Part shown: one piece after another, positions 13,233 through 25,207 of the stretch | Layout of the letters: each line of letters starts with the position of its first letter | Position numbering within the stretch: the first letter of the stretch is position 1 | Notes under the pieces: generated by a model | Told to the model about the DNA's origin: nothing | Databases searched by the model: none | The model's input: only the letters and a program-made list of their open reading frames with translations | Program-made: the position numbers and the translations under genes | Assembly (NCBI GenBank): GCA_050084985.1 | Contig: JBITNC010000002.1 | Location: 12,524,001-12,588,000 of the forward strand | Source of the DNA: Nageia nagi | Lineage: Eukaryota > Pinophyta | Length of the DNA stretch: 64,000 nt | Direction of reading: 5' to 3'

Positions 13233-14614
13233 TGTGAGTTAAATGCATTGAAATTATTAATTCATTATTTTGATTTATTCCTAATTTATAATTATTATAA
13301 AAATCTAAAATATATCAAAAGGAGTTAAAATGACTTCAAAGATAAATAAAGTGCAAAAGTGGGTATCTAGCTATATTCACTTAAGTTATAAAAGGAGGTA
13401 TATAACTCAATTTAAAATTAAAATTCCTCTCTCTTGCTCATTATTCACTTGCACATTTATGATTTCATGCTTCTAATTTGCTCCAAGATTGCTCAAAGAT
13501 TTTGATTCTTGAAGGCTAGGGTTTGAAGGATAATTCAAGGTTTTGAAATTATTGAAAGATTTCCTAGTACATCAAACTCAAGATCTTCATGCTACACCTA
13601 TTGTGGTAATACACTTGTGGTAAATTCCATGTTACATTGCTTATATTCTTGTATCTTTAAGGTTTTTGTAGGTTTGGAGATATTTCTACCATGGAAAAGC
13701 TTTGAATGATCAACACTTGTATCCTCCATTGAATATTTTATGCATCTAGTATACTTGTTAGGCAAAATTCATAATAATGTGTATTTAAATCATAAAATAT
13801 TAATTAATTATCAATATATGTATTATTTAATGGTTTAAATATATTTTTAGCATTATGGGTATCCTTCAACATAAAAGATTCAAGTATCTTTAAAGATATT
13901 TAACATTCATAGGTTTAAAGCTTGGTTAGGGTTTGACATACTAAATTACATCATATTCATAAATACATTCAAATATCCACCTATATTTATTAATTACATC
14001 TTTAAAATTGTTCAAAAATCATCTAGGCATAAACATCTTGCACAATAGGTATTTCCTATTTTGTTCTCTTCATTGAGTGAAGGCTAGGGGGATCACATTG
14101 CCATTTTGAGTGAGGTAATTCACTACAAGCTTGTTTAGGTACCTTAAGTGGCCTAAATTGGAGGTTCCCTACCCAAATTAGATGCATTTAGATTTATTTA
14201 TCATTCTTGCAAGTTCTTGAAAGTTAATTTGAAGTTTTACATATATTTTTATCATAATATATCCTAATTCTAATTGAGTAAATTAAAAGATGATTTACAT
14301 TTAAAATCCATGTGTGTTGCTAACTCATTTATGTATTTTTTTCCATAATGAGCATGAATTTTAGTTCATAATATTAATAACCTTATCAAAGCTAAATACT
14401 TTTCTATGAGCCTAATTGGTAAAGCTAGAAAGTGGTTCCACATATTAGAGGTTGTATGATTAGCATCATATCAACACTAAAATGGAATGGTAAAAAGTCA
14501 TTACAAGTGCAATATATAAATATTATTATAAATTTTAGACCTAATGAAATGTAAGAAAGGAGATAGTGGTTGATTTGAGAAATTTATGATAATATTATAA
14601 GAGGTATAGAAAAA
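13233..14614. other. Gene-free stretch with LTR-leader-like sequence
   Basis: No ORF of note. From about 13378 the sequence resembles a retrotransposon or gene leader: a TATA box, then pyrimidine-rich bases, then two stretches with the plant-leader-like word 'agggtttga' (13507-13530 and 13925-13937). I could not find a second copy to prove an LTR. The segment ends at the 5' LTR of gypsy element 1. Confidence 0.45.
13387..13395 (+). promoter_or_regulatory. Candidate TATA box (tataaaagg)
   Basis: A canonical TATA word is followed 10 bases later by a second one ('gtatataac') and then by 'cctctctcttgctcatt', typical of plant transcript leaders. No coding region begins downstream within 1 kb. It may be the promoter of a decayed LTR. 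Confidence 0.35.
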
Positions 14615-14921
14615 TGATGTACATTGTAGAGGTTGTAACTTTTGGTCATGATATCATTTTGAGCCCTTTTTTTAAATCATGCATAATTGAGTTTCCTACA
14701 TTTTAGTAACATATCCCTTGAGATATATTTTTGAGGCCTAAAATACACATCTTCATTTCTAAATTTAGATTTTGAATTTATTTCCTATTTTTAGATTTAC
14801 AATAATTGCATGTGAAGGCCAAATTCAAAACCATGTGCTAAAATCATGTGGTATTACTTGTATTTTAGCCTATGTAAAGGTTGAAAGCTTAATGAAAAAC
14901 ATAATGAATTTTTGAGTTACA
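14615..14921 (+). repeat. 5' LTR of gypsy element 1
   Basis: It starts 'tgatgtacat' and ends 'gagttaca', so it has TG...CA termini. It aligns along its length with 19377-19688; shared blocks include 'tttgaggcctaaaat' and 'ggccaaattcaaaac'. The primer site follows within six bases. Confidence 0.85.
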
Positions 14922-14926
14922 TCATA

Positions 14927-14938
14927 TGGTATTGAAGA
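14927..14938 (+). other. Primer binding site, gypsy element 1
   Basis: 'tggtattgaaga' matches the usual initiator tRNA-Met primer site with a few changes. The same position in gypsy element 2 reads 'tggtatcaaagt'. Confidence 0.7.
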
Positions 14939-14968
14939 GTGGGTGTGATCTCACTAAGCGGAGGAAAT

Positions 14969-15960
14969 ATGTCACCTAAATGATAAGGTAGAGGTGCAAG
15001 CAGAGGTGTAGTGGGTGCTTATGCCCAAATGAATAGGTAGATAGAGGATCTACATGCAAAAATAACACGGTTAACTGATGTGATTAATAGCATAGGGGAG
15101 AGAATACCCAATGAATGCCTAAATTTGGGATTTGATAATGAGATCATATTTGGGAATATGGACCTAATGTTGAGGTGGAGGAAGAACCAATACATCTTGT
15201 AGTAGCAGAATAATGCTTCAAAAATAAGTTGATCCAAGTCTTGGAAGGGCTAAAAAGAAATTGAGATGGGATTAAGATTGAGGTTCCAAAATATGTTGGT
15301 GGGTTGAAACTAGAGGAGTTGATTTATTAGGTAAATACCATGAAGAAATATTTTTAATGGATTAGTCTTGCCAAGTATAAGAATGTAAAGCTTGCATGCA
15401 TGAAGTTTAGGGGGCATGCATTGATTTGGTAGGATCATTTGTAGTTTCATGATAGAGAAAGGGGAAAGAGAAGATCTTGGCTTGGGCCAAGATAAAAAAG
15501 AAGTTGAAAGAGAAATTTATTCTTGTTGATTATTCTCAAACTTTGTTTTAGAGATTTCAGAATCTTCAATAGAAAGAATAGAGAATCAAAGATTATACCA
15601 ATGAGTTCTATAAGTTATCTATTAGAGTGAAGCATAATTAGATGGATGAATAGAGAGTGTACCAACTAGCACTAAAAGTTGAGGAAAAGCTTAAAAGGAT
15701 TAGTAGAGGGGGAAATAAAGGATCAACACCCTCTTAAAATTGAGGGCATGGTGGATCTAATCGTGCCAAAGGAGAATATTTAACATTTTTTAAATAGAAG
15801 GATTAGGCAGGATAGGGTCAAGATACCTCACAAAGAGGAAGAGGATATCTAAGAGGAAGAGGTAATGGTGGAGACAGGATGGGGAATGGACCATGTAAAC
15901 CATTCATTTGTTATAGATCTAGAGAGGAAGGTCATAAAGCATCTTAATGTCAATATGAAG
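14969..15960 (+). pseudogene. gag pseudogene, gypsy element 1
   Basis: The ATG at 14969 is intact, but the fifth and sixth codons are already stops (TGA, TAA). The frame can be followed by comparison with gypsy element 2. About 15290-15560 matches the retrotransposon gag domain (capsid), including a recognisable 'EELI..VN.M.KYF' pattern and the 'KLKGHALIWW'-type segment. The nucleocapsid part ends in a zinc knuckle near 15895-15950 in which the second cysteine is serine (CYRS..EEGHK) while the last cysteine is kept. Element 2 has lost different cysteines of the same motif. In life gag would form the virus-like particle and bind the element RNA. Confidence 0.75.
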
Positions 15961-15999
15961 TTGAAGAGAGGGGACAACCTAGGATCACTATAGTTGAAG

Positions 16000-18900
16000 A
16001 AGAGGAAGAGATGGAGACAAAATTTACTATAGACAAGGGTGCAACTCTCATGATAAGAACTCTTATTATTCCAAAGAAGATGAACATGCAAGCAAAATAT
16101 GGTGGATATTGTTAGTTGCATAGTAATAGTTTCCACACAATATGCACATCAAGAGGAAAGGTATGTAACATGGTCATTAATAATGGTAGTTGTAAATATT
16201 TGGTCTCCAATCTCATGGTTTATAAATTAAAACTAAAATGTGAGAAGCATCCCAACCCTTACTGTGTTTCATGGATTAAGAAAAAAAATGCAATGAACAT
16301 TAACAAGAGGTGTTTAGTCAACTTCTAAATTGGGAAAACTTACAAGGATAAAGTATGGTGTGATGTGATCTCGATGGATGTGTGTCATATTTTATTAGGG
16401 AGACATTGGTAGTATGATAGGTATGCTGACCATAATGGTAGGACTAATACTCAGATATTTTGAATGGTGTAAATGTAGTTCTTGTACCTCTTAAGGAGGA
16501 TGGATCGAGTCAGAGCTTATTGGTAATGAAGGAGTTTCTTGTAGTGATTAATGAACCTAGATTCTATTATGCCTTAACATTTAGGAATCTAGAAATAGAG
16601 GAAGTGGTTATGCCTATAGAAACAACTAACTTATTAAGAGAATATGAAGATGCCACACTAGAGGAGTTACCAAGAGGCCACCAAAGAGGAATATCCAACA
16701 TCATATGGATTTAATTTTGAGATCAATGCTCCTAAATTAGGAAGCTTATTGGTTGAACCCAACATAGAATGAGATTTGAGTAGGTAAGTAATAGAGTTGA
16801 TAAAGAAGGGTTTAGTTAGGGAGAGTACGAGTCCATGCATGACTCCAACATTGGTGACCCCAAAGAAAGATGGTTCATGGTGCAAGTGTGTGGAAACTAG
16901 AGCCATAAATAAGATCATAATAAAGTATCAATATCCTATACCAAGGGTGGGTTACAAGATGGATGGATTGGATGGATCTAAATACTTTAGTAAAATTGAT
17001 CTACAAAATGGCTACTACCAAACTAAGATTTAAGAAGGTGATGAATGGAATATAGCTTTTAAGAAAACATATGGGTTGCTCAAGTGGATGGTGATGCCAT
17101 TTGTGTTATCAAATGCACCTAGTACATTTATGCAGTTGATGAACAAAGTATTGTGAGAATATAATGGTAAGTTCATGGTTTTGTATTTTGGTGACATTTT
17201 GATTTATAGTAAAAGTGAAGAAGAGCATTTGTTACACCAAAATTTTGTGTTAGATATGCTTAAGAAGGAGAAATTATATGTCGACATGAAGAAATGTAGA
17301 TTTCTTAAAGATAGTTTAGTATTTTTGGGATTTGTAATCTTAAGAGATGTCATGAGGATGGATGATGAGAAAGTGAAGATGATTTTAAAACAACCTCTTC
17401 CATGAAATATAATAGAAGTAAGGAGCTTTCATGGCCTAACTACATTTTATAGAAAGCTTATTAGAAACTTTAGCCGTATAGTTTTCCCTATAATTGAGTA
17501 CACAAAGGGAAAGGATTTTTTATTGACTAAGGAAACAACTAAGAGTTTTGAAATCTTGAAGAATAAGGTGTCAAAATCCCCTATTCTAGTGTTACCAAAC
17601 TTCAGTAAGGTATTTGAGGTTGATTGTGATGCCTCATTTGTTGGAATTGGGGGTGTATTTAATCAAGAAGGATGACTTGTAGCATTATTTAGTGAGAAGT
17701 TGAAGGTGTATGGAGTTTTATGCAATTATTCAATCATTACAATATTAGAGGTACTACATAATCTCAAAGGCATTTGTGTTATTTACTAATCATGAAGTAT
17801 TGAGGTATGTCAACTCTAAAAAACTATTAAATAGTAGGCATGCCAAATGGGTTTCATTTTTGCAACAATATACATTAATCCTGAAACAAAAGTTGGTAAA
17901 ATAAAATAAGGTTGTTGATGCATTGAGTAGGAGGGTCTTATTATTTATCACTATGGAGAATGAGTGGTAGGATTTGAGGGGATTAAAAATATGTATACAT
18001 CTGATACAGATTTTTGGAATACTATGTAACAATGCAATAGTGTAGTAGAGGGTGAGTCCTATATAGTTTTTGAAGAATATATTTAAGGGTAATTTATTAT
18101 GCATTCCCAATGGCTCTATGACAGAGAACATCTTGAGGAATTAAATAGTGGGGGTTTGGTTTGTCATTTTGGAATAGATAAAACTATGAATCTTATAGAG
18201 GAGAAGTATTATTTGTAGAATATGAAGAGAGACATAAGCAGGTTTGTCTCTAGATGCAAAGTATGCCAAATAGGTAAGCACCATACATAAAATACATATT
18301 TGTATATGCGATTACCAATTTTTACAGGACCATGAAATGATTTAAGTATGGATTTCTATTTGGTTTGCCTAGGATAAAACAAGGTAAGGATTCAATTTTG
18401 ATACTACTAAGTTTGTAGTCTTATTCTTTGATGTCAAGGTTGTATGATTATATGGTATTCCAAATATTATTACTTTTGATTAGGATACTATGTTCTTGGG
18501 TCACTTATGGAAGAATTTAAACACAATATTGTAGTTCAGTAGTTCTTACTAGCCATAAACTGATGGGAAAATAGAGGTGGTGAATAGAAGCTTAGGAAAC
18601 CTCTTACAATGCATAGTTCGAGAAAAGCCAAAATAATGGGATTTAGCCTTGTCATAAGCTGAATTTGCATATATCAACTTAGTAAATAGGTCAACACGTA
18701 AATCCCCTTTTTAAATTATTTATGGTAAAAATCTTAGAGGTGTATTAGATTTTATTGAGTTACTAATGGGGGAAGAAGTTAGTGGTTATGCATAAGCATT
18801 TGCTAAGCATATCCAGAACTTGCAAGAGTTAGTGAAAAAAAAATTCAATAGTAGTAATACTTATTATAAAGAATTTATTAATGCATACAAAAGAGTGAAA

Positions 18901-19290
18901 GTGTTTGAAGACGGTGATATAGTCATGGTTCATCTTAGAAAAGTAAATTTTTTGAAGGGGACATATAACAAATATAAACTTAAGAAAATTGGGCCCTACA
19001 AAATTTTGAAGAAGATTTAATGATAATACTTATAGGGTAGAGCTGCATGATGAGTTTGACATTTCACCTATTTTAATATTTCTAATTTATTTCAGTATCT
19101 TAGTACTATCAAGAATGGCAAATTACAAGAGATAGTAAATTGGGCACAACAAATGCCTATGAAGAAAAAGGATAACATTGCACAAGTACTTGATAAGAAG
19201 GTGATCACCACTATACATGGAGCTAAAATAAATACCTTATTCAATGGGAAGGATTACTAAAATCAAATAACACTTGGGTTTTAGAGTCAA
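16000..19290 (+). pseudogene. pol pseudogene, gypsy element 1
   Basis: The order of domains is protease, RT, RNase H, integrase, tail. The protease (about 16140-16440) has the catalytic Asp changed: MVINNGSCKYLVS, where element 2 keeps Asp. RT runs about 16780-17400; its active-site box reads YFGD (VLYFGDILIYS) instead of YFDD. RNase H begins near 17600 with FEVDCDASFVGIGG. The integrase zinc-binding part (about 18145-18290) keeps a GHFG/KT-like segment and CKVCQ. About 90 bases of the core are missing near 18400, removing the first catalytic Asp region. The tail near 19200-19270 aligns with the chromodomain-like tail of element 2 but is frameshifted. Many stops are TAG/TAA where Gln is expected. 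Confidence 0.8.
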
Positions 19291-19367
19291 AGCTGCAAAA
19301 AATTATAAACCAAAAGCTTCAAGATTTTAATTCAACTGAACTTGAAGGAGCTAAGTTCTTTTTCACT

Positions 19368-19376
19368 AGAGGAGAA
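19368..19376 (+). other. Polypurine tract, gypsy element 1
   Basis: 'agaggagaa' lies directly before the TG of the 3' LTR, the normal place for plus-strand priming. Element 2 has 'aaaggtgaa' at the same place. Confidence 0.75.
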
Positions 19377-19688
19377 TGATGTACCTTACATAGGTCGTTA
19401 CTTTTGATCTTGATATCTTTTTGAGACCATTTTTTTTAAATTATTCAAAATCAAATTTTTAACAATTTAGTAACGTATCCTATGGGAGATAACTTTGAGG
19501 CCTAAAATGTGCAACTTCATGCTCAAATTTAAATTTGAAGTTTAGTTTCTATTTTTTATATTTACAATAATTACATGTGGAGGCCAAATTCAAAACTTTG
19601 TGCTAAAACCATACAGTATTACTTGTATTTTAGCCTATTTAAAGGCTAAAAGCTTAATGATTTAAATGTAGTATATTTTTGAGTTACA
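19377..19688 (+). repeat. 3' LTR of gypsy element 1
   Basis: Direct repeat of 14615-14921, TG...CA. Followed by an A-rich run, which hides any target duplication. Confidence 0.85.
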
Positions 19689-20101
19689 TAAAAAAATATA
19701 AAAAATTCATTAAATTGACAAAAATAGGCTTTAGAGGTAGGTAATTTAGATTAGTTATGAATGGCGATTTAAAACTACCTTCAATTGTAGTTTTAGTGGT
19801 TCTTTTTGTGGAGCAGTTTTAAACCTTCACCATAAAATCATTATGAATGAGTTTAAAACTATCCTTCAAGAAATACCATCCAAAACGATAAAAACCAATG
19901 GAAACATCTAGATAGGAAGAAGATAATGGATTATACATGCGATTTTTAGATTTTAGTTTCATGCCACCAAAAAACACATAGCAAGGTACAATTTTCAATA
20001 TCCCCTCCATCTCAACTAATAAAAAATAATACATTCCCTTGTGGCGAGGTTATGCCACTTGAAAAAACTTTTGAGCATTGTATTAGTTTTGCATGGTAAG
20101 A
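19689..20101. other. Intergenic, nothing recognised
   Basis: AT-rich sequence with no supported ORF. A 71-codon minus-strand frame (19819-20034) shows no family features. Confidence 0.5.
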
Positions 20102-20283
20102 GGGTAGAGGAAAAGAGATGAATAAAGAGATAAAGTATATGTATACAATTTAATGGTGAGGGTAGTGGACAGGAGAGGAGAGGAGATGAAATATGAGATA
20201 TTATTTTACAATTTCATGTTGAGGGTAGAGAAGAGAAGAGAATAGGAAAGAAGAGGAAAGAAGTGGTGATGCATATGTTTGTA
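20102..20283. repeat. Purine-rich degenerate tandem repeat, about 60 bp x 3
   Basis: Three units start with 'gggtag' at 20102, 20160 and 20223. Each has a GA-rich first half and a T-rich second half such as 'acaatttaatggtgag' or 'acaatttcatgttgag'. The third unit is the most diverged. Confidence 0.65.
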
Positions 20284-20455
20284 ATTTGATGCCATTAGTG
20301 GTAATAAACATCACCATAGTATCATGCATTTAATTTAACAATTTTCTAGATATTCTAATACTAGGTCCAATGCTAGACATATATGTACAAGTCTTATACT
20401 TATATACATATTGTTTATGTTCTTATATTAGGTTTGATGCTAGGTCTAACACTAA
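20284..20455. other. Short spacer, nothing recognised
   Basis: AT-rich sequence between two tandem repeats; two related phrases ('taggtccaatgctagac' and 'ggtttgatgctaggtc') hint at older repetition. Confidence 0.4.
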
Positions 20456-20593
20456 TATAGCTTATGCATATATCATAATATAACCTATTCATATATCAAA
20501 ATATAGCTTATGTGTATATCAAAAGATAGCCTATACGTATATCAAAATATAGCATGTATGCATATCATAATATAGCCTATGCATATATCATCA
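20456..20593. repeat. 23 bp minisatellite, 6 units
   Basis: Six consecutive units, all 23 bases long, follow the pattern 'tatagcctatgcatatatca' plus three bases. Units differ by a few substitutions (gcttatg, acctatt, gcatgta), but none changes length. Confidence 0.9.
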
Positions 20594-21063
20594 AGAAACA
20601 TAGATTGCATAGATGTATCATGCACATGGACCATCTAGATTACAATATCAACTATAAAAATCCCCTTAATCAGATGACTTCCTTCAAGGGCAAATTCAAG
20701 AGAGATTTGTAATAGGGTACATGAAAGACTCTTTAAAAGTGGAATTCTATCAAATATTATGGTTTTGAATGGCCTAATAGACATGTATGTGAAATGCGAA
20801 AGCATAGAACCTTTTTCATCATACTTAAAGAATAACAAACTAGGACATAGTATGTTTTGGATATGGGAGGAACATATTGGATAGCCCCTCTATTTTTTTC
20901 TCTTTTTGATACATAGCTGAGGGGATCATGAACACTATGGGTATGAGAGAAACACCCTCACTTGATCAAATGTCAAGCACTCTCTATCTCCATCATCAGC
21001 CTAATGTGAAAGAAAAGCTTTAGTGGGTTAATATCTTAAAATAAGAAAAGCTTTAGTGGGTCA
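20594..21063. other. Intergenic, one short duplication
   Basis: No gene. A 34 bp period duplication of 'agaaaagctttagtgggt' is seen at about 21012 and 21046, directly before the 125 bp tandem array. Confidence 0.5.
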
Positions 21064-21606
21064 ATGAAACTATGTTTACATCATGCATCTTGTCAAATAA
21101 TTTTGGGATCTTGTGTATTCTTATACATTTTACATACACATCTTAGGGCATTTTCAAAAAATCAATTTTATGTGTATCTTGCAACACCATGAAAATGTGT
21201 TTGCATTATGTTAAATAATTCTTGATACTTATGTATTCATTCATATTTTGCATACATTCCTTAGGGCCTTTTTTTGAAAGCTCAATTTGTGCATATTCTA
21301 CCCATTGCATACCATGATACTATGTTTGAATCATGTATCTTTTCAAGCAATACTTGGACATTGGGTATTCTTCCATATTTTGAATACATATCTTAATACC
21401 TTTTTTACAGAACCAAATGATTACAAACCATGAAACTATTTTTGCATCATTTATCTTATAAAGGAATTCTTAGGCCTTGTGTATTATTCCATATTTTGCA
21501 TACTTATATTAGGGCATTTTTTAGAAAATCCATTGTGTGTGTGTCTTGTAATCACTATAGACCATGAATATGTTTTTGCATTATGCATTTTATTAAAGAA
21601 TTCTCT
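21064..21606. repeat. 125 bp tandem repeat, about 4.3 units
   Basis: Units begin at 'atgaaac', 'atgaaaatg', 'atgatac', 'atgaaac' and 'atgaatatg' at 21064, 21189, 21314, 21430 and 21564, giving spacings of 125, 125, 116 and 134. Each unit holds a 'tgcatcatg' segment, a 'gtattcttccatattttgcata' segment and a 'cttagggcattttt' segment. It looks like a small satellite-type array; there are no ORFs. Confidence 0.85.
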
Positions 21607-22524
21607 AAAACTTCAATAATTCTCTTGTAGAAGACTTTAAAAGTTCATCCTAACTATGAAATATTAAATATGTGTTTAATGTATTTCAAAATTATTAATG
21701 CTGCAAGGATGGATTGGAGAGCCAAGTGTCACATGTAATTCCATGCCTTAAACATCAGCTTCAATATTTAAAAAAAAATTAATTCAATTTATTATTTAAA
21801 AAATAAAGTTAGCTTTAAAAATATAATTATAACATTAGAATAACATATAAAATAAATAACATATAACATTGAATAAAATAAATTAATATATAAATTAATA
21901 AATTAACATTAAAATAAAAACCAAGAAATGGGATAACTTTATAGAGAATGATATCTTTCGATGTTTTTTTTATATATAAAGAGGTATATCAAAGTTAGTT
22001 TAGAAGCCATAGAAATTAAAAAGGGTAATTTTATTAACTTAAAGTGTATGCATAATTTATTGCATGAAGACATTGTTGTAAAGTTTTAAAGAATATTAAA
22101 AGAAAATGAAAATTACTTATAATTTCATAAAAATAATGGATTAAATACTTTGTTCATATAATATTATCTTCAAATTTAATTTATCTTATATTAAAATTTT
22201 AGATTAATTACACACAAATATTTTAAAATGAAAATTAATTAATTAATCTATTATATTTATTAAATAAATAATAATTAAATTGTTTAAACATTTGGAACAA
22301 ATAATTGATGAATGCTTGACATGTGAAATAACCTGCTAAAAAAGGGTCATATAATAAACAGTGTAAGTTCCTTCTTGATACCTAAACTTATCCTATAATT
22401 GAAAATGTATCTACATTAAAATAGAACCGTGCAGTTTACTTGGATTTAATACCCCCAACATTTTGGAAGCGAATATGTTCATGATTATAAGACGCTTTTA
22501 AGCTGCGAGTGTTGCAGTGAAGGT
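21607..22524. other. AT-rich intergenic, nothing recognised
   Basis: Long A/T runs (21770-22290) with no ORF and no partner seen in the window. Block B begins at about 22525. Confidence 0.55.
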
Positions 22525-25151
22525 TATTCTTGAAAGAATTACTCTTACCATCAGCGCCGACAAACCTGTCACAATTGACCATTCTTGGCTCTTACGCAGT
22601 CAATGGCACCAGTGATTAAAACGGCGAACTTTTCAAAGATCCCTCATCCATTTCCAGTGCCACGCGAGGAAGGTCCGCATTCGGCATTAATATATTTAAA
22701 AATAAGACTTAGCCGTATGATATCGTCGGTTCGAATCAACAGTTCCGGAAGTACAGTTCATTTGTGGTAGTGATAATGAAATGATAAAAATACTTTTTGA
22801 AAAGCAGTTCATTCATGGTAGTGGTAATGGTAATGAAATAATAAAAAATACTCATCACATTTTGAAAAGTTTCAGAAAGTAATTAAAATCTCAATGATAA
22901 AGCATGCACGGGCTGTTTGATGGATGTGTGACGCAATAGTTTATATTTACCAAATAGGATGATTCAAAATTCAAATTGTAGGTACGTGGAAATGGCACTT
23001 TGTACGTTTACTTTGATGCTTGCAGTCGATTTCAAGTCGGTTCCTGCTCGAGGCCTTTTTAAATGGTCAATGAACTATGCTGGATATGTTATGATTCGTA
23101 GGACTGATCAACTTGTATTTATTATTGCAAGACATTACTTTAAATGTTTATATGATATTTTGACGTAGACATCTACAATAAAATATGTTCTTTGATGGCT
23201 GTTATAAGAAAAAAAAATAATAATAAAAATTAGGGTAATAAATGGTATTTTGTCAAGTAGTAATTGAGTTTTCATTATTAAATATACTATATGTATATAA
23301 ATAAGGTGTTTAAATATAGAGGTTATATAAGATTCTTCATGCTTAAAATAATGAGTAACCTATTATCCTAAAGTTAAATTTAAATTAATGGTTAAAGTTA
23401 GAAAAAAATAAAATTCATTTGTAAGAAAAGAAATCATGATTTAAAAAAAAAATTGGAATATATTTATCTCATTTTTATATACTTCCACATAATAATTGAT
23501 GTTTACCCTAAATAAGTTACCTTGTAAATAGAAAATATATACTTTGGATGTTAGTGCTTGAAAATTATTTCACAAAATGCTATAATGAAATTAGGTCTAA
23601 CTCATTTAAAATACCAGTCAAAACTTTTATTTCAAAACTATAATATGAATTGTTATTCCATTGCAATTGTGGATATTCCTTTGAGTAATGGAAATGCAAT
23701 ACTATAGAAGATGAAAAAATATGTAAAAGTATATATTGTTGGAATTTAAGTTACAATTATCATTTTCTACCACATGGATTATCTTTTTCACATATCATTT
23801 TTTAAATACTTCTCAATGGAATATTACTTGAAATATTTCATCAAAGAAATAAAACTAGTGTCTTTACAATAATATGGATGTAGGAAAATTCATTATGATG
23901 CCTTTGAATGGTGATAATTTCATTTAAATATCTAAAAATACTAATCTAAGAAATCAAAATATTTATTTGTGTGCTTACAAACATATAATGAAAAATTCAA
24001 ATCAATCTTATGGGTTGTGAAGCATTTTAATTTGTGCTCCAAATATTTTCAATACCCATTTCTATAATTATCATGCTATTGGGCAATCAACTAAAAAAAT
24101 CTATGATTTTCTTCTATTTTCAAATAGGATGCACCAATCTAGTATACTTAATTCTTTATTTACATTATTCTCTGATAATATATATATATATCTACTTAGC
24201 TTAATAAAATATTAGGAATAAATCTACATTTGTATCGTGATTCCTTCTCTCCTTTTCCATTATTATTAGATGGAATATTCTCCTCAATTGGTGGCTTCCC
24301 AAATAAGATTATCATCCTCTTCCTGCTTTAAAATAATTATGTTTGTATTTTGACTTAAAAACTTTATTTTTTATTAGATCAATAATATTTGTAATAAATT
24401 CTTCCATCAAATGTTTAATTTCATGATCATCAAACTTGATTAAACCATTTAAGATAGACAATATTTATATTATATGGTATACTTCATTTCATTAGTATAA
24501 TTCTAAGGTAAATGTTTATCACTTTATAAGTTTCCCTCTAAATATTTATTTTACTTCTAAAACTTCCCTAATATAGGTAAACAACATCGTGCTATGTTAA
24601 TAAATATGAAAATCTCAATGATAATGAAAACAAAATTAATATTGATGAAAATAAGAATTTGAGTAGAATGAGTATATATATATAATTTTACTTTTATTAG
24701 TAATTATTGGAACTCGTTGAAGCTAAACCATTTTTTTTCTGGAAATCCTGTCCTTTCCTCTCCTCGTTTTCCGTCAGTGAGGCCAAGGAAGCTCTATAAA
24801 CTTTATCCTCGACTGAAATAGTTACATGTGTTTTATCCTCGACTTCCGTACTTTCAAGACGTCATAATTGATGCCATTGACATCGATGCCAAAAATGGAG
24901 AACAACCGTGGCGAATTATCACTGGTTTGTCGGTAATAGCTTTACATTTTCAATGAACGAATTTTAAGTCCTAAAGTTTCGGCTTTACAAGCATATCTGA
25001 CTCAAATTACTCAGACTTTTACCGCTTGTCGAAATCATCGTGGATTTTCTTTCCTTGAATGACGCATTCAAGATCTTATCAATCGCATTTGCAAGCCAAT
25101 TCCACAAGACCTTACCAACCCAAACAAATCAAGGAATGTCTCCTCGATGAT

Positions 25152-25159
25152 TATATATA
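25152..25159 (+). promoter_or_regulatory. TATA-like box, block B
   Basis: 'gattatatatacgagag' has the same context as 2767-2774. A conserved ACGT element ('caagacgtcat') lies about 300 bases upstream. The downstream ATG at 25208 is at the same distance as in block A. Confidence 0.4.
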
Positions 25160-25207
25160 CGAGAGGTTTCCGCTTGAAATATCCATCACACCTTCACCGC
25201 GGCAATC

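Larger units (their letters stand above)
14615..19688 (+). mobile_element. Gypsy element 1: decayed Ty3/gypsy (chromovirus-like) retrotransposon
   Basis: Two LTRs of 307 and 312 bases flank an internal region with, in order, primer site, gag, protease, reverse transcriptase, RNase H, integrase and a degraded chromodomain-like tail, then a purine tract. The order RT before integrase defines Ty3/gypsy. The flanks are A-rich, so a target duplication cannot be read safely. The internal region is closely related to gypsy element 2 (28265-33951), but the LTRs match only over roughly their first 50 bases. Dozens of stops and a deletion in the integrase core make it inactive. Confidence 0.9.
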
